The position numbers and the translations under genes are program-made. Shown piece by piece: positions 26,204 to 36,000 of a DNA stretch of 36,832 nt. This stretch comes from Salisapilia sapeloensis. Its lineage: Eukaryota; Oomycota; Peronosporomycetes; Peronosporales; Salisapiliaceae. Positions within the stretch are counted from its first letter, which is position 1. Each line of letters begins with the position of its first letter. The stretch is from NCBI GenBank assembly GCA_023334545.1, contig JAADVB010000193.1:1-36832 (forward strand), read 5' to 3'. The notes under the pieces were generated by a model. The model saw nothing but the letters and a program-made list of their open reading frames with translations. It did no database searches and was not told where the DNA came from.

Positions 26204-27253
26204 TTAGATGGGGATGCATGTCGCGACAGGTGCACATGGCGCAGATGTACAGATTGTTTTGCGCAATTCGCACCTCTGCTTCGGGTCACACCGTTCAGGG
26301 TCGCAGACATCGGCGCAGTAGGATAGCCCGGTGGTAGTGTCCGTTCGGCACTCGGAGGAATGTGGACATGTACGCTCTTTGCATGCCGCTCCAGGAGGAC
26401 ATTCAGCCGAAGAGCAAATCAAAGTGGGCATGGTGTCCAATTGACACTTTCCACAGCCCAGAAATTGTAATCCGGGGTACTCGCATCGAGCATTGCGGAG
26501 CGCACACATGCTTGGATAGGTGATACCATTGGTGCCACAAACGGAATACGGAGATGCATAGCATGGCTGTACATCGCAATCAAGCGGATCATCGTCTGGA
26601 TTATGTTCATAGTCATCATCACACTCGCTGTCAGGTACTTTAGCTTCCTCCGTTTGCTCGCAGAAACTGATCGGCTTTTCAGTTAGTCCAGGATCAGACG
26701 AGCAGGCAGTGAACTCTAGTAGGCATCGATTTCCATATAGCACACCATCACTACCACATACGACAGAGTCCTCATCTCCAGGACCAAGCGTATCGCGATT
26801 GAAGCAATACGGATTACACCTCTTGTTTTTCTTCGAGGCAGGTGGTGTCAACTCATCATTTCTTTTCGGATATTCGCTTGAATAGCTATAGTCTGTTTTT
26901 TCATGCCTAGAATACATAGATGCTTCAGTCGGAGTCGGAGCAGGATATTTGACAGGCCCTTTGGCGGATACTCTGAGCTCTTCGTATACAGGATGCTTTT
27001 GTTGAGTGCAAAACATGTCGTCAACAGGCTCCAACGGGAACGGGTTGTTACATTTCGCTCGGAGTAGTTCGCACAGACTAGTGTACCGACGCTGGTCGCT
27101 GCCACAAACGGGGCCGTAAGTATTTTGATCGCATTGTAGTAAGCAATAAGAGTCCACTAGAAAAGTGCATTGCCCCGTGTATGCTACTCTAGGGTTTTGC
27201 TGGTACGCAAGGGCTGGAAGAGCAAAGAGCGCGAATATTAGTTCTACCAGCAT
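26204..27253 (-). CDS. secreted Kazal-type protease-inhibitor-like protein, three domains
   Basis: 349 residues from ATG 27253, the first in-frame ATG, which opens a signal peptide (about 1-16, ending PALA). Three Kazal-like domains carry the VCG(S/T)(D/N) core: VCGSDQRRY (49-57, cysteines 41, 50, 61, 68, 82), VCGSDGVLY (165-173, cysteines 146, 150, 166, 177, 184, 198) and VCGTNGITY (238-246, cysteines 226, 231, 239, 250, 257, 267). A Pro/Tyr/Ser/Lys linker separates domains 1 and 2, and an acidic Asp-rich linker separates 2 and 3. The last 80 residues form another Cys-rich region that is not Kazal-like. Kazal proteins block serine proteases, and oomycete members are secreted against host or self proteases. 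Inferred P1 residues (Gln43, Asn152, Ala233) are unusual. Confidence 0.88.
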   Translation of the reverse strand: MLVELIFALFALPALAYQQNPRVAYTGQCTFLVDSYCLLQCDQNTYGPVCGSDQRRYTSLCELLRAKCNNPFPLEPVDDMFCTQQKHPVYEELRVSAKGPVKYPAPTPTEASMYSRHEKTDYSYSSEYPKRNDELTPPASKKNKRCNPYCFNRDTLGPGDEDSVVCGSDGVLYGNRCLLEFTACSSDPGLTEKPISFCEQTEEAKVPDSECDDDYEHNPDDDPLDCDVQPCYASPYSVCGTNGITYPSMCALRNARCEYPGLQFLGCGKCQLDTMPTLICSSAECPPGAACKERTCPHSSECRTDTTTGLSYCADVCDPERCDPKQRCELRKTICTSAPCAPVATCIPI

Positions 27254-27481
27254 GGAGGATCGTTTGAGATGTGAACTCTTTCTGGAGATGCTGCAACATG
27301 AAACGACCAACTTGATTATATTTTGGGCATTTTGATAAGTTATGAAAGCTTCCTTCGCTTCACATCGTACTATCCAAGATCGAAAGTAGGATACATCGCT
27401 AGATTTTACACTAGACTTTGAGTTTAATTTCCTTCAGGTTTTTAATTCTCTTCTACATCTCTTGCTGCTATATGTTTTAAC

Positions 27482-28732
27482 CTAGGATGCATATAGCACC
27501 CCAACCAATACCATCGCCAAGATCCAGAAATCAATGGAATTGCCCAGCACCTCTGCTTTGGATAAAGAAGTCCGCGAAGTGGCACCGTTACTTGATGAAT
27601 AAAACCTCGTACTTCCAGATCCGGCCGAAGACGATGAAGTGGATGTAGACGTACTTGGCGAATTCTCTACTTCAAAAGAACATCTTTCAGAGTTTCTCTC
27701 TAGTTCCACATCGTTGCTGGAACATGCGAACGTGTAGTTTTCGTTCGCGATATATCCATCATCCCAGTGGACCTGAGAGTGGTCGATCGAAAACACGCCT
27801 GATTCAGGTCCTTCCAACGCAAATTCCGTGTGGCTTTTATACTCTCCATCGTTTTCACCGATTGGCTTCAAGCAAAAAAAGTAGTCCAAATTGTCAAAGC
27901 TAGTGTTCGAAGTAGATGGGATATCGATATCTCCAAAGTTCGCGTTACACCACTCAGAAGATGGTAAATTCTGACTATAGTTGCGAGATGTATCGACGAT
28001 GCAAGAAATCTCTCTCCCACCTGACTGAATAAAAGCGTTTTGGAAGTTATCGCAAGCAACAGACATCTCTGCATTCGGGCGATAATTTCCAGTGTTTACG
28101 AAGATACTCTGCAACTTACCTTTTGACACTTCAGTGATATTTTTGACAACATTAGCCACTCTGATCGTGCTTCCATCACCGTTCAGTGTCCAAAATCGCA
28201 TATCTGCATATATCTCCGCGTTTTTACTCGCATTGACTAACAGCTCGATACCTGCTACAAGGTTCTCATCGTAATTGGATGATATAGCACATCCGCCATC
28301 CGCTATAAGGCTAATTGCATTCGGCTCGAGAATATGCACCACAGGACGGCCACCAACTGCATCCACCAAAGCCTGAAGAAATGCAAGATAATCTGCCTGA
28401 TCGTTCTTATAGCCGTAGTTCGAGCACCCGAGCTTGCAATATTTGTTTGGAAGCCCGTGAATGACAATCGAAAGCCGTTTAGATGTGTCTGGGCAATTTG
28501 ACAAGCGATCATTCATGATATTAGTGTTAATTTGACCGTCGTTGTACCAAGATGCAATGCCTTGCTCAGCGATTAAGTGTAGCTTTTCAATTGCATCAGG
28601 ATGATCTGACATCGCCTCCAAGTACGACCATGGCGTTGCAGCACAGAATTCTTCGCCCGTGGCAAAGTAGGAGTGCGCTGCTAATAGCACAAAGATGCCT
28701 TGTAAGAGAATTAGCATCCTCAGTTGCTTCAT
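27482..28732 (-). CDS. GH6-family (cellobiohydrolase-like) GPI-anchored protein, probable pseudoenzyme
   Basis: 416 residues from ATG 28732, with signal peptide (about 1-26). The fold signatures of glycoside hydrolase family 6, which cleaves cellulose beta-1,4 links, run in order: ASWYND (60-65), VIHGLPNKYC (90-99), HILEPNAISL (133-142), YADMRFWTL (175-183), VNTGNYR (212-218), CIVDTSRN (244-251), EWCN (260-263) and LKPIGENDG (288-296). At the two PROSITE active-site positions the usual aspartates are replaced by Tyr98 (RDC motif) and Asn138 (EPD motif, the general acid). Asp177, Asp247, Lys289, Glu293 and Asp295 remain. A Ser/Thr-rich linker (358-392) and a C-terminal hydrophobic tail (about 400-414) suggest a GPI anchor. 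The frame is otherwise intact, so it looks selectively maintained rather than decayed. Confidence 0.88.
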   Translation of the reverse strand: MKQLRMLILLQGIFVLLAAHSYFATGEEFCAATPWSYLEAMSDHPDAIEKLHLIAEQGIASWYNDGQINTNIMNDRLSNCPDTSKRLSIVIHGLPNKYCKLGCSNYGYKNDQADYLAFLQALVDAVGGRPVVHILEPNAISLIADGGCAISSNYDENLVAGIELLVNASKNAEIYADMRFWTLNGDGSTIRVANVVKNITEVSKGKLQSIFVNTGNYRPNAEMSVACDNFQNAFIQSGGREISCIVDTSRNYSQNLPSSEWCNANFGDIDIPSTSNTSFDNLDYFFCLKPIGENDGEYKSHTEFALEGPESGVFSIDHSQVHWDDGYIANENYTFACSSNDVELERNSERCSFEVENSPSTSTSTSSSSAGSGSTRFYSSSNGATSRTSLSKAEVLGNSIDFWILAMVLVGVLYAS

Positions 28733-28750
28733 GAGAAATTGTGGGAAAGC

Positions 28751-28768
28751 TGAAAATTGGTTTGTGAT
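28751..28768 (-). promoter_or_regulatory. FPR-like element of the GH6 gene
   Basis: The minus strand reads ATCACAAACCAATTTTCA, ending 18 nt upstream of the ATG. CAATTTTCA fits the oomycete FPR consensus CAWTTTNYY but for the last base, and TCA in the right place is a partial Inr. Confidence 0.4.
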
Positions 28769-29767
28769 GGTTAGATACGCTCAGTGGAATTCAAGCATGT
28801 TACGAATAGATGCGTCTCCAATGTCTGGTTAGCTCCGCCACACGTGATAATTATCTAAAAATAGTGAACTTTTTGATAAGACTACAAACTCATATCTATT
28901 CATACACAAGTTTGCCTGCGCGTCTCGGGCCGGGATGATAATGCCATGAGTAGTATGCAGCTCTTGCACAAAACTTATCGAGGGGTATACAAGCGCTTTC
29001 GTTCGTTTCGTAATGATTACTGGTTCTAGCTAAATATGTGAAGGATATAAGTCGAGACACCACTCAAATATGCTACATCGACTTTTGAGTACTGATGGAC
29101 AAAATGTTGCTAAAATAGGTCTCGTGCAGTGGGCCACACTGTTGGCGGTCGGTAGGTAGTGCTCTTCTGATGTGCGAATGCTATGAGGATGAAAGCCGAT
29201 GAGGAATGGCCAATCCAAACTTGTATGCGTATAGTGCCACAACTCTAATCGTATTGATGAGTATCAGTTACCAGAATATCGATCAGCTTGTGGCTAGGAT
29301 TGACAGGCGAAGTGGCAGTCTCATGCATGCTATCAGCACGACGAGTCACTCTAGCGCATATAAATTGTGTTTCAAAACCACTGTGATGGCATATACAACT
29401 TGCATTCAATTCATGCATTATTTATTCAAGTGGGTCAAATTGCCTATCCTACTCGAAGCATAGCTTCTTCGTAGCATATCATGCGATATGCATCAATCAC
29501 TGCTCCCTTGATTTGCTAATAAGCTTCATACTTCTACGAGTCTACCTAGTATCTTTTCGTACCAGTATATTTAGCATACATGCCTTCAGGTAGTGACTCT
29601 ATCCACATTTTAACCGTCAAATAGCGTAAGAAATGGGCCTTTGGCCTCTTCGAGCTTTGATGTCCGATTATCTTGTCCAAAACTACTCCGCGTTTATTGG
29701 CTATGAATTGATACAAAATCTGTGATTGGTAAAAGGATTGAAACACATCCAGACGGAAGAAGAGCAA
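28769..29767. other. intergenic region, no gene recognised
   Basis: About 1 kb between the GH6 and PSMD9 starts, which are divergent. It is AT-rich, with scattered short frames (60-85 codons) of no recognisable domain. It should contain both promoters. Confidence 0.5.
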
Positions 29768-30564
29768 ATGAGCGAGCAAGTACTAGAGGAGTACACACGC
29801 CTATCAGGGCTCAAGGAGGATGCAGAGACGGAGATCGCTGCCATCGTAGAGGAGCTGACCAGTGGAGATAATCCTCCTGGCATCCAAGGTCCACTGGTCG
29901 ACGAAGAAGGCTTCCCAAGAGCTGACATTGATGTCTATCGCGTTCGCCATCAGCGCCATGCACTCGTGATGAAGCAGAACGACCATCGTGGAATCATGAA
30001 GCAAATCGAGGACATCCTTCCAGAGTATGTACATTTATAGAGTATTTTTATTGGACGATCGTATTGATACATACGCTGCACGACAGAGTATTCCAAGCCA
30101 GACAGTCGATGGCAGACCCGGTACAACCTCCACAAGGTCCTTCATCTCCTCCAACTTCTCCACCCACCCCAGTGACCGATACTAATCAACCCAACGACAC
30201 ACTTCCATCAACCAAGGAAGATCCCGCGGCTACGAATGTGCACAAGAAACCTTTTGCCATCGTCGATAGCGTCCAGCCAGGTTATATGCCTCCTCAGCTC
30301 ATTCTCAACTAGTCTAACAAGATCATAGGTTCACCAGCAGCAGAGGCCGGTCTGTCTCGAGGCGATTTGATCCTGCGCTTTGGCAGTGCCGACGCAGACA
30401 ACCATCGTCAGCTAGTAGCCATCAAGGACATTGTCCAGCATCATCTCAACAAGGCTATTCACGTGGTAATTCAGCGAGAGAGTCAAGTAGAAGAAGTGGA
30501 GCTGACGCCCAAGACCTGGTCTGGCCCGGGCGTCCTCGGCTGCCTCCTCCTCCCGTCAAGTTAA
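29768..30564 (+). CDS. PSMD9: 26S proteasome assembly chaperone PSMD9/Nas2 (p27), PDZ domain
   Basis: Three exons inferred from conserved protein sequence: 29768-30024, 30087-30280 and 30329-30564. The introns are 62 nt (GTATGT..CAG) and 48 nt (GTTATA..TAG). The product is 228 residues. The N-terminal Nas2 domain has the hallmark PLVDEEGFPRADIDVYRVR followed by QNDHRGIMKQIEDI. A Pro/Ser/Thr linker follows. The C-terminal PDZ domain is split by intron 2 between VDSVQPG and SPAAEAGLSRGDLI, and the end GPGVLGCLLLP matches PSMD9. The protein chaperones the Rpt4/Rpt5 ATPase module during assembly of the 19S proteasome base. Start ATG 29768 is the first in-frame ATG after a TTG-led extension. Its stop lies 77 bp from the uS11 stop. 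Confidence 0.92.
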
Positions 30565-30641
30565 GAACAAAGAACGATTGCATCCTCTGATTCGTGTCGT
30601 TTTATTCCACCCAGTTAAGCTAGAATGTCCTGGCAATGGGC

Positions 30642-31211
<570 letters not shown>

Positions 31212-31233
31212 GATGCAGACGGGCTTTGATCAG

Positions 31234-31241
31234 AGAATGAA
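31234..31241 (-). promoter_or_regulatory. Inr-like element of uS11 gene
   Basis: TTCATTCT on the minus strand matches the oomycete Inr consensus YTCANTYY perfectly. It lies 22 nt upstream of the uS11 ATG, consistent with the short leaders of ribosomal protein genes. Confidence 0.5.
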
Positions 31242-31463
31242 TCGAGCTCAAATGCCTCGAAATGGTTGGAATGGAAGGCTCGAGGACCAACGATAGGCGC
31301 TGGTGTGCATGTCGTTTAGTGGAACGCTGTCGTTGGGCGCCTAAAAACCGAACTTTTACGAGACACTGCAGCTACTTTTATAGATCGCCTGATAAATTGC
31401 CGCGAATAAATCGAGACCAGTGGGGAGCCGCTCATTTTCGCCATCAAAAAACAACGAGAAGAC

Positions 31464-31935
31464 ATGCTGCACCTTGTCAAGCGAGCTGCTGGAGCGACCA
31501 AGACCCGTATGGGCAACCAGGCGCGTGCCATGAGCGACGCTCATGCCGCCCCTCCTGCTGAGGGACTGGAGGCCAAGGTCCGCCACTACCTCCCCCACAA
31601 CCACCAGGTACATAAGGTTAGAACAGTGGAATTAGAAACGAGGTGCTGATAAGTTTTATTAGATTGTGTTGGCGACGCTCGGTGCGTACACCGGTCTGTA
31701 CCTTTTCTTCAAGATCTTGCCGTCCTCCAAAAAGGAGGAAGCTCCTGGTATGCAATGATAGGGGTACGAAGGCTATAGACAGCGTATTAATTGAATTTTG
31801 TCAACAGCTACGAGCAGCAGCAGCTCTTCGGCATCGTCTGCCATTCCGTCTCTCTTTGACGAAGAGTTTGACGAGTGGTCCAAGCAGCCTGGCAACATGG
31901 AACGCTGGGAGCAGAGCCTCGACAAGCTCGAGTAA
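31464..31935 (+). CDS. small single-TM protein, probably mitochondrial
   Basis: Three exons inferred from splice sites and reading frame: 31464-31607, 31663-31747 and 31808-31935. The introns are 55 nt (GTACAT..TTAG) and 60 nt (GTATGC..ACAG). The product is 118 residues. The N-terminus (MLHLVKRAAGATKTRMGNQAR) is basic and amphipathic, like a mitochondrial presequence. Residues 49-68 (starting IVLATLGAYTGLYLFF) form one transmembrane helix, followed by Lys/Glu, a Ser run and an acidic C-terminus (FDEEFDEW...WEQSLDKLE). I do not recognise the family; a small inner-membrane or respiratory-complex accessory subunit is plausible. It shares a 252-bp divergent promoter region with uS11, hinting at co-expression. 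Confidence 0.78.
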
Positions 31936-32294
31936 ATGGATAAAGGCCGAACAAAGTGCCATGAAGAGGCAGCATTGGCCGTGTGATACGAACTGCAAGT
32001 CTCGAGTCAATCGCCAACTTTAAACACGAGTGAATGCCATTTTCCACATTCCATTTCATGTATCTTACAGACATCCATCCAGTTCTAAGTACAGTCTTGT
32101 CACCATGGACGAATGAAAAGCATTTCTCAGTCAAAAGATGGTTATGACGTTTCTGTTTTGTCACTTGGATACCCACATGAGTGCTTCTACTGCTGATACC
32201 GAAATGATCTTCCGACTAGGAAGTCCATCGATAAATCTACGCCAGTGTTATTAATTTTACGTCCTAATCGGGTATATTTATCTTACAACTAAAC
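31936..32294. other. intergenic spacer
   Basis: About 360 bp between the small TM protein gene and the decayed frame. I see no gene; the left part should be a 3' UTR. Confidence 0.5.
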
Positions 32295-33056
32295 ATGACA
32301 AGAAAGCGTCGAATGGACTCGGCACAGACAAAACTCACTTTATTCTGCGATTACTTGGCTCTACGACTCCAAGTGACGCATATGAAGAGTTTTAGGATAT
32401 TTCTGATGGAAATTTGCGACGCTAAAGTGTCAATTGACCAGTGTACCGCGTTACTACCTTTCATAGTCGACAGACAGCAAGTGGTTTAGATTCAACCTTT
32501 AGATGAACCGAGTGAAACATTAGCATCGAATTTGGTGCCCCAAATAGAGCACGCTAGAGCACAAATAGAATCGTGCGTAGATGAAGAGGAAGGGACTGTC
32601 GTAGTGTGAGAGGATTTGCGCTAATTGGAAACGATAATGCATGGCAAAGCTAAAGACCGCTTGGTTCAGTTCTATATTAACTTCGAGCAAGCAAAGGGCG
32701 GCCCAGTTGAACAGTTTGCATGGGAAAAAGAGGAGAGCTTCGAATGATTACCGCAGCCTATCGGTGTAGCCTCGCTTGCACAAATGGGAAAAGAGGGACA
32801 GACTGTACTTGGTACCGCGAGTAGTACAGCGTCCAAACGCTATGTACTACCGATCAGGACTATAGCACACTACCATACCCTATACGAATGTTTAAATGAG
32901 TCATACCTTGCAAGTTATAATAGATTCTCAGTGAAAGCTAGATACACTTTCGTTCGTCCATCCGATGATTTGCGAAGACGAGAAAGCTTTGAAGATGTTC
33001 ATTTAGTTAATGAGTTTTACATTAAAGAATATAAATGCCATAGCTTCTTTAACACT
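32295..33056 (+). pseudogene. decayed protein-coding frame with four in-frame stops
   Basis: One frame stays protein-like from ATG 32295 to about 33056 and carries four stops in that same frame: TAG 32487-32489, TGA 32607-32609, TAA 32622-32624 and TGA 32745-32747. Between and after the stops the translation keeps acidic/amphipathic protein composition (for example LETIMHGKAKDRLVQFYINF). Chance would give about a dozen stops over this length. No frameshift is needed to follow it. I cannot name the family, and no transposase or effector motif is visible. Its end abuts the stop of the oppositely oriented GPS-protein gene. The alternative is an intron-containing gene whose introns include the stops, but the stops are not all inside clear GT-AG segments. 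Confidence 0.45.
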
Positions 33057-36000
33057 ACTCTTTCTTTTCCTGTGATCGAGGAGATGGAAGCACCTTCGAA
33101 CCGGCTGAGGGCGGATCTACTTGAATCTTTACATCCATGCTCGGCCCGGGTGTCCGTGGTGACACTCTCGCAAAGCGTGGACTTGAAGATGCCGGTGGTG
33201 TAGTCCCGCCATGCGGCTGTGAACCTAAAACTTGCCTTCGAATCCGTGAGACAGGTGAATTACCACTATAGGCTGCCACTGGAGGTCTTCCCGATAGCAC
33301 TGATGCTCCAATTGGAGTAATTTGGTCGACATTTGGCCGAGCGCCCAAAGGAATGTCGGAAAGTGTTGGAGAAACTTTCATGATTCCAGGAAGAGGCCGC
33401 GATGGGCTTCTTCCTTGTGCTGGAATGACTTTGCGACTTGTTTGACAGCCTTCCTGACGATGTGGTACAAGGTCGACAGCTCTCACATTGCCACCACATT
33501 GGTCACAAACGACAAATCGTTGTAGGCAATCCTTTCTTTCGTGCAACTCTCGGTCTTTCGGCAGTATTCGAGTAGTGCAACCCGGTAAACGACAGTTAAC
33601 GGCACTGTTGCTATCCTTACTTGCACATTCTCTTTGGTGCGTTGCCATGGATGTAGTCAATATCAACTTTTCACACGAGTTACATGCGGTCAGACGACAA
33701 TGACTTAGCTCATGGGTAGCTCGAGATCGCGCGACAAGTTGCGCACCACAACCATTTCGACAAGAAACAATACGACGACCACATCTCTGGCGCTTGTGCA
33801 TTTCAACGGCATTTTCTGTTCCTGTAAACTGCCCACACTCACAAGTTTGGAGTGGCTTTGAGGGTTCTGTAGGAATTTCCCTAGGAGCATCTTCAACGGC
33901 CAAAGTACTAGCGTCTGGAAGTACCTTGCTGCCACCCTTGCTCTTATCCTTTTCTTCTAGTGGTACTCTGGGGGAAGAATGCGTTAAAGCAGTGGCTGTA
34001 GCATGATACTGATCGCGAGGTGTATCTTCTACGAGTTCCAAAGGTGGTCCTTTGCTTACCACGAGCTGTGGCATGACTCTGCTGGACGCCTTCCGTGCAG
34101 TGATATCTTCCTGCTTATCCGTTTCATGAGCTGGCAAGGAAGTTTCCTCATTATCATCGTCGAAATCCTCATTACCATCGTGGAACTTCTCATTCATCGG
34201 AATGACCGGCGTTGACGGTCTCGCTGATTGCAAGTCGGAAAACGCATTAAATTCACTGTCATCTTTTGCATGAGGAACTATCAAAACCTTTTTAGGCAAA
34301 GACTGTTGTTCTTCTAAAGCTTTATCTTTGGTATCTCCTGCAGTCATATCCACGGACACTTTGCGCGTATACCGTCTTGCCTTTTCATTCGGACTATCCG
34401 TCTTTTTCCGTATAATCTGCGCCACACCAGAAGTACCGACGGCGGCTGCCGATGCCAGCGCAATTTTCTCTCCTGTCAATGCTCCAAACAAACCAGTACC
34501 AGCGATGAAACCAGCCGCTACAAGTGGCATGACGCCCATGCGTAAACCAATTTTAAGAGGATCAGCGACAAGGTACGTCAGCAGAACACCAGTTAAAAGG
34601 GATCCGATCCACATTTCTGCTTCAACTTTACCGATCGCAAAGGCGAATAGAAGAACAAAGTATGCGCTCCAGACACTCCATCCAAAGCAGATAACGTAGC
34701 AGACGTTGACAACCCACGCTGGGAACATTGGTCGTGAGCGCTGCACTGGTCTCCTACGCAGGAACTGCTTATAAAGCAGTCGGGATGTGCCTTTAAGTTT
34801 CTTAAACTCTTCCAGCTCCTTCTCATATATCTGGCGTTCATGTAAAGGCATCATCGCTAGCCTTCGTTTCTCACGAAGCTCTTGACGAGCTTGAAGTTTT
34901 TTCTTAAAACGCTTGATGCCGCGCAAGCCGGCATACACATCTTTCATTTGCTCTTTTTCCTGCTTTCGTAGCTGCTTTCGTTCTGCTTGTAACTTTCGCC
35001 TTGCCAACTGATACGCACGACGCTTTTCCTGCACTTCAAACGCATTCGCCTTGAGAATGGCTCCATGCTGCTGCTTGAGCTGCACCGTCACACGTCGTCG
35101 ATGCTCTTCTTGCTGTGCGGCCATGGTCTTTCGCCGTGTACCCTTTCTAGCAACTTTTGCTCGAGTAAGGTCAACTGTTGGACTACCCTTTGCAATCTCT
35201 GGGTTTTGCTTGTTCGACTCCATCGTTCTTGTGACAACTTCATTCAGCCGGCGATTGAAATCAGTGTGAATAGCGGTGCGAAGAGCTTGGAATTGCTTCT
35301 CTGTATTTCGCAGCTCAGCTTCTGCTTTCTTTGCTTGTACTGCGGTACTCTGCATACTTGACTCGCAGTACTTGCTGCACTCGAAGACCCACTGCTTGAG
35401 TACATCCAGTGTTTCAAGAGCGCTTTCCATTTCTTCTTCGTCTTCAAATTCAGACTCTAATTCCATGAGATCTAGATCTTCCACCTGAACGCAAATCGTC
35501 TTAAGAGACGATGAAATTGCTAAGCTAATGCATAGTGGGTCGAAATCAAGCAGGGTCGATTTGAGATCGTCCCTACCACCTGACTGAAATAAGTGTACGA
35601 GTCTTTCCATTGCTATGGCTTTCTCCCCTTTAGTTGGTTCGTGAACTCTCTCAATTGCTACAGAAAGATCTGTCTCACTTTCGTCATGTAAAGACGTACG
35701 AGACTGAATATAACGTCTATTTTCCTTCCGGAATGGCAAAAGGGGAGGCAGTCTTGTCTTTCGTCGCTCCAAGCGGTCGTCTAGCTTGAGCTTTGTCGAG
35801 TAAGTTTTCATATCCTTATTGTCCGCTATACAGTTTTGAAGATTCCAAGCCTTTTCAGTTGCATCGGATTCATCCATAGTATTTACCCACGGCTCGCAAC
35901 CGTATAAGACAAGGTATATTCCTCGACAAAGGGCTACAACCGAGGATTCGAAAGCTTGAGTCTTGAATAATTTACTAACCAATACAGCTCCGTCTGAGTC

